This document shows positions 34,443 through 43,283 of a DNA stretch of 64,000 nucleotides, piece by piece; positions within the stretch are counted from its first letter, which is position 1, and each line of letters begins with the position of its first letter. Both the position numbers and the translations under genes were made by a program. The notes below the pieces were generated by a model. The model searched no databases and was not told the DNA's origin. It worked only from the letters and a program-made list of their open reading frames with translations. Source of the stretch: Flavobacteriales bacterium (GTDB taxonomy: Bacteria > Bacteroidota > Bacteroidia > Flavobacteriales_F > PHOS-HE28); contig JADJKO010000001.1 in NCBI GenBank assembly GCA_016705955.1, positions 797,069 through 861,068 of the forward strand, written 5' to 3'.

Positions 34443-35054
34443 ATGAAGAACCGCATCCTTTCCCTCGCCTTCCTGTTGGCCGCCGCGTGTACCGTGCGCG
34501 CGCAGGACATGCAGCAGAAGATCGACATGGCCATCAACGGCCTGGGCGATGCCACGATCAATGTTTCCATGACCCTCGCCGCGCAGCAGTGGCAGATGTG
34601 GAACCAGAACTTCGGTAACGATCCCGCCGCCCTCAAGCGCGACATGGAACGTTCCATGCCCGCCTACTTCCTGGAGGATTTCAAGCTGGAGAAGAACGAC
34701 ATGGAGCGCAGCTTCACCGTATCGCTCAAGGCGTTCGGCATCTGCAAGGTGGACAAGAAAGGTCGCTGGACCCTGGAGACCGATCAGAAGAATGCGCAGA
34801 TCACCGAACTCGGCGATGGGAAGTACATGATGGTGCAGAGCCCTAAGGAACTCGGCGGCACCGTGCAACAGACCACCATGATCACCTTCCCCTCCGAAGC
34901 CTCGGACATCAAGCTGGAGAAGGATGCCTTCGGCAAGACCATCTTCAAGTTCGGGATGGATGCGCCCGCGAGCGCCGGTAGCCTGCTGCTCTGGATCGGC
35001 CTCGGACTCCTGCTGGCCGGTGTGGTCTGGCTGGTGCTCGTGCTCCTCCGGTAA
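34443..35054 (+). CDS. Exported protein with C-terminal membrane anchor, partner of the transglutaminase-like protein
   Basis: 203-residue protein from the ATG at 34443: signal peptide (MKNRILSLAFLLAAACTVRAQ), a helical/beta region (DATINVSMTLAAQQWQMWNQNF, FKLEKNDMERSFTVSLKAFGICKV), and a C-terminal transmembrane helix (LLLWIGLGLLLAGVVWLVLVLL). The topology puts the soluble part in the periplasm. No family recognised. Same strand and only 11 bases after the transglutaminase-like gene, so the two probably work together. Confidence 0.65.
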   Translation: MKNRILSLAFLLAAACTVRAQDMQQKIDMAINGLGDATINVSMTLAAQQWQMWNQNFGNDPAALKRDMERSMPAYFLEDFKLEKNDMERSFTVSLKAFGICKVDKKGRWTLETDQKNAQITELGDGKYMMVQSPKELGGTVQQTTMITFPSEASDIKLEKDAFGKTIFKFGMDAPASAGSLLLWIGLGLLLAGVVWLVLVLLR

Positions 35055-35204
35055 GGGTCCGGGTGCGGCCTGCCATCTACAGCCTAACCTTCGCCCCCGA
35101 GACCTACAGTTCGTGTTGATCCTCCTTGGTTCCTTGATCTAGGCGGTTCGACAGTAGGCTACGATCCTCAGCGCGTCCTTTGGCGCGATCTTCAATTGCG
35201 CAGG

Positions 35205-35365
35205 ATCTCCCCATCCCCGGCCCGGCATCCACCGTGTTGTTCAGGTGGGCGGCCAACGCGGCTTTGTTGCGGATCAGCACGCGGCGGGTCTTTCAGCGTT
35301 CGAAACCCTACGATCCTTGGCTGCGCCGAATTGGTCCGGATCACAGATCCGGCCAGCGGTAAGAG
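35205..35365 (-). pseudogene. Relic of the ftsK 3' end (gamma-domain tail)
   Basis: Read on the minus strand, this stretch corresponds to the last ~50 codons of ftsK at 37738-37900. 28 bases are identical (35209-35236 against 37747-37774). Upstream, amino acids are kept while codons differ: NKAALAAHLNNTVDAGPGMG here against NEAALAAHLNSTVDAGPGMG in FtsK, with GCG TTG GCC GCC CAC against GCC TTA GCA GCG CAC. Indels and a stop break the frame further upstream (GGCCGGATC and CCAATT blocks remain recognisable). It fills most of the 410-base gap between genes. Best explained as a decayed second FtsK or a recombined fragment. Confidence 0.75.
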
Positions 35366-35464
35366 ATCCACGGTAGCAGGGCGCCGCTTTCAACCACATA
35401 CTGTCGATCCTTCGGTGCCGTTACTATCCACGGAGAAAGGTTCATATCACACCTTCGCAAAGCC

Positions 35465-36121
35465 ATGGTCGTCGCCTCCATGTCCCTCGAGGAGAAACTC
35501 GCACACGTCCGTGTCGACTACGCGAGCATCATGCGGAAGTACGACCGCATCATCACCCAATTGCGGCACACCATCAAGGCCAGTCGCGACAAGCATCCGC
35601 GCATCCACCAAAGCGAATACTTTTCTCCGCGCCGCATTGAGTGGGTCGTCACGGTGCGCAGCACCAAAAAGCAGGATCACGTCTTCATGAGCGCATGGTG
35701 GCAGCTCGCTGGGGTCGGGGTCGAGGCCTTCACCCTCGCACCCAACGCGGCCTTCTACTTCGATACCCACTTCTTTCAACGCTACCGTGTACGCGAAAGC
35801 GAGATCAAAGCGGTGGCCGAGAACATCAAGGGCTTCCTGCGCACCAACTACGACGTTACCACCAAACGGCTGGATACCTACCGACACGGCTTGCAGGAGG
35901 CCGCTGGTGTGGCCGCAGAAGGGCTTTTCGTCGGCACGGTGCGCCCGGGCAACATTATCGCGTGCGACACCTTCCTTTCCAACGAAATGCTGCGCGAGGA
36001 TCAGCAGGCCCTGCAACGGGAACTGCATTTCCACGCACACACCAAACACTGGCCCGCCGCGCGTATGCAGCAGTTCGGCCGCTGGCTGGACGAGAAGTTG
36101 GGCGAGTTGGGGGAGGAGTAG
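35465..36121 (+). CDS. Hypothetical protein, possible paralog of the gene at 30215
   Basis: 218-residue protein, M6 (35480) an alternative start; no signal peptide or membrane segment. Basic helical N-terminus (LAHVRVDYASIMRKYDRIITQLRHTIKAS), beta-rich core (RIEWVVTVRSTKKQDHVFMSAWW), DTHFFQRYRVRESEI, then a long helical region ending KHWPAARMQQFGRWLDEKLGEL. Its FFQRYR and EGLFVGTVRP segments line up with FFQHHVMEQY and DGYVAGEYRR of the 30215-30895 protein. It directly follows the ftsK relic. Function unknown. Confidence 0.6.
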   Translation: MVVASMSLEEKLAHVRVDYASIMRKYDRIITQLRHTIKASRDKHPRIHQSEYFSPRRIEWVVTVRSTKKQDHVFMSAWWQLAGVGVEAFTLAPNAAFYFDTHFFQRYRVRESEIKAVAENIKGFLRTNYDVTTKRLDTYRHGLQEAAGVAAEGLFVGTVRPGNIIACDTFLSNEMLREDQQALQRELHFHAHTKHWPAARMQQFGRWLDEKLGELGEE

Positions 36122-36584
36122 TGACGAGAACTGGATCCGGAAATCCTTCAACCGGATCCAGAAACCGGTGCATCCGACCCGGAGGCCGGCAACCCGGAGC
36201 ACCAGCGGATCGACACGGATCCACCTAGTGGCCGGTTGCCTCTTGAACGTGGCAACTCGCCTCTATCCTTCACAGAACGGAGGCCCGAAGACGGATGGTC
36301 CGAGCGAGCGCGGCTCCGGCAATGGCGTGGCTGAAGACGGTTGGCATCGGGCAATGTTAGGGATGTGCGCCACGCCAACTTACCATAGCCGCATTCGTGT
36401 TCAGATCCCGGATGATCCAAAGGAAAGGGATCGCGCCGCACGTCAAAAGGCGGAAGGGCCGGGCCTTAGTGCTGAGGTCGAGTGGTGAGGACCGGATAAC
36501 CAACAAAAGATCCGAACCAGTTGTGGTGATCGTCGGGATCGGGGATAGGTAAGGATAACGTCGGGAGGGCGACCCACCTTCCAA
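36122..36584. other. Gene-free stretch of 463 bases
   Basis: No frame here has a credible start, family motif or codon pattern. Two short protein-like segments occur in different frames (an acidic Pro-rich LDPEILQPDPETG at about 36130-36250 and PDDPKERDRAARQKAE at about 36410-36460), possibly decayed coding DNA. No hairpin terminator or promoter was found with confidence. Confidence 0.4.
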
Positions 36585-37094
36585 ATGACTCCGAACACAA
36601 CCTCTACGAATTCCCGTCCGCGACGACGGATCCTGCGCAAAGCCCTGCTGCTTTTAGTGATCATAGCCATAGCTGGTGGGGCTTACGCTTTCTACCTCTT
36701 CAACCTTCCGCATCGCGATGTGCAAGCGACGAGCACCGATGCGCAGGTGGAGGTCTCCGCGTTGGTGCAGGAATTCCTGACGGATGCTTCAACAGCGAAT
36801 GCGAAGTACCTCGGAGAGGAAGGGGAGGGCAAGGTGCTGGAAGTGCATGGCCTCGTAAGAGGTGTGGAGACCGACCTCAATGGACAAGCCGTGGTCTTGT
36901 TGGAGAGCAGTGATGCCCCAGCGGGTGTGCGCTGCTCCTTCACCACCACGACCAACGCCCAAGCCGCAGCCCTGATCGCTGGCGAGGCCGCCACCATTAA
37001 AGGCGTCATCCGTGCTGGTGCCTCCTACGATCCCGACCTCGAACTGTATGAACATGTGGTGCTCGAGAAGTGCGCCGTTGTTCAAAGCCATTGA
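36585..37094 (+). CDS. tRNA_anti-like OB-fold membrane protein
   Basis: 169-residue protein with an N-terminal transmembrane helix (ALLLLVIIAIAGGAYAFYLF, about 20-39). The periplasmic domain (DAQVEVSALVQEFLTDASTANAKYLGE ... KVLEVHGLVRGVE ... RCSFTTTTNAQAAAL...GEAATIKGVIRAG) is the tRNA_anti-like OB-fold group common in Bacteroidota. Its ligand is unknown; despite the name, no tRNA binding is shown. It overlaps the region of the following YceI gene closely: the YceI ATG is 35 bases downstream, suggesting one operon. Confidence 0.82.
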   Translation: MTPNTTSTNSRPRRRILRKALLLLVIIAIAGGAYAFYLFNLPHRDVQATSTDAQVEVSALVQEFLTDASTANAKYLGEEGEGKVLEVHGLVRGVETDLNGQAVVLLESSDAPAGVRCSFTTTTNAQAAALIAGEAATIKGVIRAGASYDPDLELYEHVVLEKCAVVQSH

Positions 37095-37129
37095 TCACTT
37101 CGAACCTTCAAACCAACGAACAACCCACC

Positions 37130-37690
37130 ATGACCATCAAGCAGATCCTTCTTCTCGCCGCGCTCCCCGCCACCTTCGCTTTCATGGCCCCGGCTGGTAA
37201 ACTCGTGAGCCGTGCGGTCCACATCGAATTCTTCTCCACCACCCCGGCCGAGGATATCCGCGCAAACAACTATACGGGGACAGGCGCGATCGATCCTGCT
37301 TCGGGTGATGTGGTCTTCAGCATACCCATGCAGAGCTTCGAATTCGAGAAAGCACTCATGCAGAAGCACTTCAACAGCCCCGATTTCCTTGATACCAAAG
37401 CCTACCCGAAGGCGAAATTCAAAGGCTCCATCGTGGATCTGGGGGAAGTCGACTTCACCAAGGACGGTAGTTATCCGTTGAGCGTGAAAGGGGAGATGAC
37501 GATCAAGGACAAGACCAACCCTTTGACCACGACGGGTACCATTACCGTGAAAGTGGGAAAGGTGAGCATCGAGAGCAAGTTCCCGATCATCCTCGCAGAC
37601 TACGGCATCGCGTTCATCAAAGGCAAGCCGAGCACCAATGTGGCCAAGACGGTAGAGGTGACAGTGAAGGGGGAGTTCGCTACGGAGTAG
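37130..37690 (+). CDS. YceI family periplasmic lipid-binding-like protein
   Basis: 186-residue exported lipocalin-like protein from the ATG at 37130. Signal peptide MTIKQILLLAALPATFAFMA. YceI features: VHIEFFSTTPAEDIRANNYTG, VFSIPMQSFEFEKALMQKHFNSPDFLDTKAYPKAKFKG (the FxxxxMxxHF..PxFLD core), and LSVKGEMTIKDKTNPLTTTG. YceI barrels bind polyisoprenoids or similar lipids. In the same operon as the tRNA_anti-like gene. A second in-frame ATG at 37184 is possible. Confidence 0.9.
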   Translation: MTIKQILLLAALPATFAFMAPAGKLVSRAVHIEFFSTTPAEDIRANNYTGTGAIDPASGDVVFSIPMQSFEFEKALMQKHFNSPDFLDTKAYPKAKFKGSIVDLGEVDFTKDGSYPLSVKGEMTIKDKTNPLTTTGTITVKVGKVSIESKFPIILADYGIAFIKGKPSTNVAKTVEVTVKGEFATE

Positions 37691-37737
37691 TAGAGGGAAC
37701 CTTCTCTCTGACGGGACGGTTCGAGTGTGGACGTCGA

Positions 37738-40326
37738 TCAGAATCCCCCCATCCCCGGCCCGGCATCCACCGTGCTGTTCAGGTGCGCTGCTAAGGCCGC
37801 TTCGTTCGGGATCATTACCCTACGCGCCTTACTGCCCTCGAAGCCACCAAGGATCCCGGCTGCTTCCAATTGGTCCACGATCCGGCCTGCGCGATTGTAA
37901 CCAAGTTTCAATTTGCGTTGGATGAGGGAGGTGCTGCCTTGCTGCGTTTGCACCACCAAGCGCGCGGCGTCCTCGAACATGCTGTCGCGGTCGCCATCGT
38001 CCAGGTCGCTGCCGCCTTCGCCTTCCTCGGTCGGCACATCGGGGAGGATCAGCGCCTCGGGGTAGCCGCGTTGGCCACCGATGAACTCGGTGATCTTGTC
38101 CACCTCCGGCGTATCCACGAAGGCACACTGGATGCGGATCAGTTCGTTGCCGGTGCTCAGCAGCATGTCGCCGCGACCGATCAGCTGGTCGGCGCCGCCG
38201 GTATCGAGGATGGTGCGGCTGTCGATCTTGCTCGTCACGCGGAAGGCGATACGCGCCGGGAAGTTGGCCTTGATCGTACCGGTGATGATGTTCACGCTCG
38301 GACGTTGCGTGGCAATGATGAGGTGGATGCCGATGGCACGCGCGAGTTGCGCGAGACGCGCGATCGGTGTTTCCACTTCGCGACCGGCCGTCATGATCAG
38401 GTCGGCGAACTCATCCACCACCAGCACGATGTAGGGAAGGAAGCGGTGGCCGTTCTCCGGGTTCAGGCGGCGGCTGATGAACTTCGCGTTGTACTCCTTG
38501 ATGTTGCGCACCTGCGCTTCTTTCAGTAACTCGTAGCGATCGTCCATCTCGATGCACAAGCTGTTCAGTGTGGCCACCACCTTCTTGGTATCGGTGATGA
38601 TGGCATCGCTGTCGCCGGGCAACTTGGCGAGGAAGTGCCGCTCGATCTTGTTGAAGAGGGTGAGCTCCACCTTCTTCGGATCCACGAGCACGAACTTGAT
38701 CTGGCTCGGGTGCTTCTTATAGAGCAGCGATACCAGGATCGCGTTCAAGCCCACCGATTTCCCTTGGCCCGTTGCACCGGCCATCAGCAAGTGCGGCATC
38801 TTGGCGAGATCCGTTACGAAGGTCTCGTTGGTGATCGTCTTGCCCAACACGATGGGCAGGTCCGCCGTGCTGTTCTGGAACTTCTCGCTGGCGATCACCG
38901 CGCGCATCCCCACGGTTTGCGGCTTGCTGTTGGGCACTTCAATGCCGATGGTGCCTTTGCCGGGGATCGGCGCGATGATGCGGATGCCGAGTGCTGCGAG
39001 GCTCAGCGCGATGTCGTCCTCCAGGTTCTTGATCTTGCTGATGCGCACACCCGCTTGCGGGATGATCTCGTAGAGCGTCACCGTCGGCCCGATCGTCGCC
39101 TTGATCTTGTCGATGCCGATGTTGTAGTGGCCGAGCGTCTCCACGATGCGGTCCTTGTTCGCCTCGAGTTCCTCCTTGGTCACCGTGAGTTCACCAGTGC
39201 CATGATCAACCAACAGGTCGATGGGAGGTAGCTCGTAGCTGCTCAGGTCGAGGGTTGGGTCGTACTCCCCGAATTCCTTCAAGCGCTCTTCGATCTGGTC
39301 CTCGCTCAAGGTCTTCTCCTCGGTGTTGGCCACCACGCTCATGCCGTTCAGGTCGTCCATGCCGCTCATCACAGGGGAGACCACGGGTTCCACCACTTCG
39401 TTCGGGGTGGTGTCCAATTCCAACGCAGGGCTTGTCACCCCGGGCTGCGACCCGGGGTCCTCCATTACCGGCTCCTCGACTTCCTCCACCTCCAGTTCAA
39501 GCTTCGGTTTCACAGGCTCTTCAATGATCGACGCGGTCTCCATCACCGGCTCGTTACGGAATCGCACACCGGGCTTCGGCACTACGACCGGCTCGGGTTC
39601 CACGACGTTCTCTTCCGCCTCCTTCACCGTAGGCTTCAATTTTTCCAACAGGGTGTTCACCCATCCGAAGGACAGGTTGAAGGTGTACACCGCGAAAGCA
39701 CCAGCAGCGAATACGAGCAATGCTCCAGCGCCGAACTCACCCAACAAGGTCGTAAGATTCCGCGTGATCACCACGCCCAACCCACCACCCAGGAAGCTGT
39801 ATTCGCCCCGGAAGAAGAAGCCGAACAGTGCGGGCATCCACACTGCGGCCATCGCGGTCCAACCCAACGTGCGGCGCACAGGCAGCAACCATGTGCCGAG
39901 CAGGATGCGTACACCAGCGATGAAGCTCCACATTGGAAGCGCAAAGGCCGCAAGCCCGAACCATACATGGATGAAGCGATGCGCGATGATCGCGCCCAAC
40001 TTGCCGAGCCAGTTCTCTGCTCGGATATCCGTGCTGAAGATCTCCCACCAACCACGCGACATCAGGTCCTGGTCCACCCGCCAGGTGAAGAGGAAGGACA
40101 CGAAGGCCGTGAAGAGGAAGAGCGCACCAAGGGTCAGCGCCAAGCCGAAGACCTTATGGGTCCGCTCATTCGCGAAGAAGGCTTTGAAGCGCGACCAACG
40201 GCCTTCGCCATCACTGTCGGCGGTCCTCCTGCTTCTCCGCTTGGGAGCGGGTTCCTCTGCCTTGGCTTCCTCGCGGAGCCGGTTGCGTTTCTCGTTGGCC
40301 AATGTGAATGCGGAAATTCCTCGCAC
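37738..40326 (-). CDS. ftsK: DNA translocase FtsK/SpoIIIE
   Basis: 862-residue septal DNA pump for chromosome segregation. N-terminal transmembrane helices (about 55-75, 118-140, 158-176, 185-225), a Pro/Glu-rich linker (about 255-370), alpha/beta motor with Walker A LMAGATGQGKSVGLNA and Walker B IVLVVDEFADLI, followed by the gamma winged-helix domain (LIQRKLKLGYNRAGRIVDQLEAAGIL) that reads KOPS-like sites. The linker contains DPGSQPGVTS, coded by a palindromic repeat (39433-39460). A degenerate copy of the 3' end lies at 35205-35365. A -7 box (40344-40351) gives a leader of about 11 bases. Confidence 0.95.
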   Translation of the reverse strand: MRGISAFTLANEKRNRLREEAKAEEPAPKRRSRRTADSDGEGRWSRFKAFFANERTHKVFGLALTLGALFLFTAFVSFLFTWRVDQDLMSRGWWEIFSTDIRAENWLGKLGAIIAHRFIHVWFGLAAFALPMWSFIAGVRILLGTWLLPVRRTLGWTAMAAVWMPALFGFFFRGEYSFLGGGLGVVITRNLTTLLGEFGAGALLVFAAGAFAVYTFNLSFGWVNTLLEKLKPTVKEAEENVVEPEPVVVPKPGVRFRNEPVMETASIIEEPVKPKLELEVEEVEEPVMEDPGSQPGVTSPALELDTTPNEVVEPVVSPVMSGMDDLNGMSVVANTEEKTLSEDQIEERLKEFGEYDPTLDLSSYELPPIDLLVDHGTGELTVTKEELEANKDRIVETLGHYNIGIDKIKATIGPTVTLYEIIPQAGVRISKIKNLEDDIALSLAALGIRIIAPIPGKGTIGIEVPNSKPQTVGMRAVIASEKFQNSTADLPIVLGKTITNETFVTDLAKMPHLLMAGATGQGKSVGLNAILVSLLYKKHPSQIKFVLVDPKKVELTLFNKIERHFLAKLPGDSDAIITDTKKVVATLNSLCIEMDDRYELLKEAQVRNIKEYNAKFISRRLNPENGHRFLPYIVLVVDEFADLIMTAGREVETPIARLAQLARAIGIHLIIATQRPSVNIITGTIKANFPARIAFRVTSKIDSRTILDTGGADQLIGRGDMLLSTGNELIRIQCAFVDTPEVDKITEFIGGQRGYPEALILPDVPTEEGEGGSDLDDGDRDSMFEDAARLVVQTQQGSTSLIQRKLKLGYNRAGRIVDQLEAAGILGGFEGSKARRVMIPNEAALAAHLNSTVDAGPGMGGF
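39433..39460. repeat. Palindromic repeat inside the ftsK linker
   Basis: TGTCACCCCGGGCTGCGACC with CCGGGGTCC forms a stem CCCCGGG/CCCGGGG around CTGCGA. It is in frame in ftsK and encodes DPGSQPGVTS on the minus strand. It matches the GTCATCCCGG...CCGGGA family seen at 32514-32562, so a normally intergenic repeat appears to have entered an unstructured coding linker. Confidence 0.6.
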
Positions 40327-40343
40327 ATGCGAGGGGGTGCGAT

Positions 40344-40351
40344 CAAAAGTA
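40344..40351 (-). promoter_or_regulatory. -7 box of ftsK
   Basis: The minus strand reads TACTTTTG (TAnnTTTG), 17 bases before the ftsK ATG. Confidence 0.45.
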
Positions 40352-40524
40352 TCGGGGCACCCAAGGGGAACGGGGCGAAGGCCCCGGCTATTATCAACAG
40401 GGCGGGGTTGGGGAGGGAGGTTGGCCGTTGTTCGTATTGAAGGTTGCTCGTAGATAAGCGCATCTTATCCGCTCGACCTCAGGGCCGAACAACGAACAAC
40501 CTTCAATACGAAGAACCTTTCCAC

Positions 40525-41223
40525 TTACATCGAGAACGTGCTCAACACCTCGCCCAATTGTTGGTGGAGCACTGCGGGGGCCACGGAATCGAATTCCTTC
40601 TGTGTATCGAACTTGGCCAGATCCACGGTTCCGGGGGTCACCGAAATGGCATCGAGATGCATCCGGATGCCGTTCTGGACCATCTCATACCGAAGCAGTA
40701 CACCCGGGACTTCCGCGAAGGGGCCGTACCAGTTCGGGTTCTTCATTTGAATGGCTTCCGTGTACCAGAGATCGATCTCCGGTTGGAGCATCCGATCGAA
40801 GACCGCGACGGCACGCTTGCACGGGTAGCCAGCGATGGTGTCCACATCCTGCGTGAAGAGGATCGTCGGGCTACCATAATCACTGTTGAAGAGGTCCATG
40901 TCCCGCGGTTGCAAGTGGGCCACGATCTTCTTGCCCATCATGCTCATATGGTAATCCATGGATCGTCCCTTGTTATCCACCTGCATCATGGTCCGGAAGA
41001 TCCCCATACCCGCACTGAGTTCGGCCACCTGCTTGTCTTCGGTGAAGCAAAGCGTGGTGCGCTCCGGCAGCATCCCGGCCATCAAACCGTTCGGGTCATA
41101 GCCCGGGAAACTGAGGGCGTACTCGATGGTGCCCTCCTCGACACCTCGGTTGAGAAGGCTTGTGCCACAGCCCGTGGCCAACAAGAGGGCGCTTGCGCAG
41201 GAGATCAGGAGCTGGTTTCGCAT
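40525..41223 (-). CDS. Lipoprotein of unknown function (GLPGLI-like)
   Basis: 232-residue protein from the ATG at 41221-41223: signal peptide MRNQLLISCASALLLATGCG, lipobox LATGC with Cys at about 19. The mature part has EGTIEYALSFPGYDPNGLM, KVAEL-type beta strands, TQDVDTIAGYPCKRAVAVF and EIDLWYTEAIQMKNPNWYGPFAEVPGVLLRYEM, an arrangement like GLPGLI or DUF4412 outer-leaflet lipoproteins with the TIAGYPCKRA element typical of these families. Function unknown. Divergent from the arginase gene with 88 bases between starts. Confidence 0.7.
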   Translation of the reverse strand: MRNQLLISCASALLLATGCGTSLLNRGVEEGTIEYALSFPGYDPNGLMAGMLPERTTLCFTEDKQVAELSAGMGIFRTMMQVDNKGRSMDYHMSMMGKKIVAHLQPRDMDLFNSDYGSPTILFTQDVDTIAGYPCKRAVAVFDRMLQPEIDLWYTEAIQMKNPNWYGPFAEVPGVLLRYEMVQNGIRMHLDAISVTPGTVDLAKFDTQKEFDSVAPAVLHQQLGEVLSTFSM

Positions 41224-41311
41224 GGTCGGAATTCTTGACGGTGGCCGTGTTACGCTGGGAGGCAGGCCTGGGTTCGGAAGGCTCCGCAGCCCCGGCTTAC
41301 CTTGCGCCGCG

Positions 41312-42250
41312 ATGGACTTGCGATTGATCGAAGCGGCCTCGGAGATCGGGGCTGGCACCCGTGGCACCAGCATGGGCATGGCCGCTCTGCGTGTGGCGGC
41401 TTGGAAACTGGGCAGCGAGTTGTTCGGCCATGCCGAAGAGAGCATTCTGCGGGATGAGAACGACGTGCTTTACGAGGACGATTCAGCCTCCAACGCCCAC
41501 CACATCGATGGGTTGATCCGCTTCGAAAGTGATCTGGCCTACGAAGTGTACAAGTATCTGAGGAATAACGTCTTCCCGATCGTGGTCGGAGGCGACCATT
41601 CAATCGCGATCGGGTCCGTTTCGGGAACCAAGATGGCCTTTCCGGACCAGCGTCTCGGCGTGGTCTGGATCGATGCCCATGCCGACCTCCATACCCCTTG
41701 GACAACCCCCAGCGGGAACGTCCATGGAATGCCCTTGGCGCTGCTGATGCAGATCGAGAAGAAGGGTAGGAATCGTCCGCGTGTTTACACCATGGACACC
41801 TGGGACCGGCTCCGGAAGATCGGGGTCAGCGGCCCCAAACTCCTGCCCCGCGATCTGGTCTTCATCGGGTTGCGTGATCATGAGCCAGAAGAAGAAGCCA
41901 TCATCAAGGAACACGGGATCAAAGTGATCACCGTGGAACAGCTTCGGAAGCAGGGCGGGACGAAAACGGTGCAGGAAACCTTGAAGCACCTGACCGGTTG
42001 CGACCGTCTCCACATCAGCTTCGACGTGGATAGCCTCGACCCCAGCATCTCCGTGGGGACGGGTACGCCGGTGCCGAATGGCCTTTTCCTGAACGAGGCC
42101 CGCGAACTCCTCAGTGGCTTTTGCGCCGATCCCAAGACCGCCACTTTGGATGTGGTGGAGATCAACCCGGCGCTGGATGTGAAGAACGCCATGGCCGAGG
42201 CGACGCTGAGCATCCTCGAACCGTTGTTCCCCATTCTACGTGGCCGGTGA
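41312..42250 (+). CDS. rocF: Arginase (ureohydrolase family)
   Basis: 312-residue manganese ureohydrolase that converts L-arginine to ornithine and urea. Metal ligands are in GGDHSIAIGS (His96), DAHADLHTP (Asp121, His123, Asp125) and SFDVDSLDPS (Asp238, Asp240), all conserved; the substrate loop SGNVHGMPLALLM matches arginases more than agmatinases. The ATG at 41312 is chosen because upstream codons overlap the divergent lipoprotein and its promoter region. Its TGA overlaps the GTG start of the next gene (GTGA, 42247-42250), so the two are co-translated. Confidence 0.9.
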   Translation: MDLRLIEAASEIGAGTRGTSMGMAALRVAAWKLGSELFGHAEESILRDENDVLYEDDSASNAHHIDGLIRFESDLAYEVYKYLRNNVFPIVVGGDHSIAIGSVSGTKMAFPDQRLGVVWIDAHADLHTPWTTPSGNVHGMPLALLMQIEKKGRNRPRVYTMDTWDRLRKIGVSGPKLLPRDLVFIGLRDHEPEEEAIIKEHGIKVITVEQLRKQGGTKTVQETLKHLTGCDRLHISFDVDSLDPSISVGTGTPVPNGLFLNEARELLSGFCADPKTATLDVVEINPALDVKNAMAEATLSILEPLFPILRGR

Positions 42251-43191
42251 GCCAGTCCGCAGCCAACGTCATTCTGGTCCGGCCCACGGGTTTCCGGTTC
42301 GACCCGGAAACGGCTGACACGAACGAATTCCAGCGCCAACTCTCCGATACCGACGTGGCTCAAGCGGCAGCCGAGGAATTCGATGGCCTTCTGGGATCCC
42401 TGCGGCAGTGCGGCATTGGCATTACGGTCCTCGATCCGTTCGACCTTAAAGCGCCGAATGCGGTCTTCCCGAACAACTGGTTCAGTACACACGCCGACGG
42501 CACCGTCGTGCTCTATCCCATGTGTACGCCTTCGCGCCGCGCCGAGCGTGACCCGGATCTTGCGCGATCGTTGGCACGCGAGGGTTTTCGGATCGGGGCG
42601 GTGGTGGACCTGAGCGCTTGGGAACATCAAGGGAGGATCCTGGAAGGCACTGGGAGCCTGGTTCTGGATCGGGTCAAGCAGCGGGCGTTCGCATGCCTCT
42701 CACCACGCACACACGAAAGCGCGTTGAGTGCATGGAGTGAACGCTTCGGCTACACCCCGATCGCCTTCACGGCCACCATGGACGGGCGCTTGAATGGTCA
42801 ACCGGTGTATCACACCAACGTGATCATGAGCATCGCAATGCGTTTCGCCGTGGTCTGTTTCGAAGCCATGCCATACCCGGCGGAGCGCCAAGAAGTGGAG
42901 GAGAAGTTGGCGAAAAGCGGCCGCGAGATCATCGCCCTCAGCTTATCCCAAATGCACAAGTACGTGGGCAACCTGCTTGAGCTGAAGGGGATCGATCCGG
43001 GGCCATCACGCAAGAAAACGTCATTCACCTTCTTGAGTGAAACCGCATTCCATGCACTTCAGCCGCACCAACGGATCGCGTTGGAGCGCCATACGCAACT
43101 GATCCCTGTTCCCATCCCGGTCATCGAGACCGTTGGAGGCGGTAGCGTGCGCTGCATGCTTGCGGAGAACTTCCTCGAGGTCGTTCGGTAA
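42247..43191 (+). CDS. ctlX: CtlX-type arginine deiminase-fold hydrolase
   Basis: 314-residue amidinotransferase-fold enzyme, starting at GTG 42247 overlapping the arginase stop. Motifs: VFPNNWFSTHADGT (about 75-88), EGTGSLVLDR (about 134-143), HTNVIMSIA, and near the C-terminus GGGSVRCMLAEN with the catalytic Cys. It matches the citrulline-utilisation hydrolase CtlX group rather than classic arginine deiminase. With arginase upstream and argS two genes downstream, it probably degrades citrulline, arginine or a related guanidino compound. Substrate is inferred, not shown. Confidence 0.8.
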   Translation: MSQSAANVILVRPTGFRFDPETADTNEFQRQLSDTDVAQAAAEEFDGLLGSLRQCGIGITVLDPFDLKAPNAVFPNNWFSTHADGTVVLYPMCTPSRRAERDPDLARSLAREGFRIGAVVDLSAWEHQGRILEGTGSLVLDRVKQRAFACLSPRTHESALSAWSERFGYTPIAFTATMDGRLNGQPVYHTNVIMSIAMRFAVVCFEAMPYPAERQEVEEKLAKSGREIIALSLSQMHKYVGNLLELKGIDPGPSRKKTSFTFLSETAFHALQPHQRIALERHTQLIPVPIPVIETVGGGSVRCMLAENFLEVVR

Positions 43192-43283
43192 GGATTGTGA
43201 ACACGGGCTGCGGGAAAGTTCGCCCGCCCAGTCGGTCCGGCGGAACACCCCGGATGCTTCCTTCGGCATCAAAGCCAGATATC

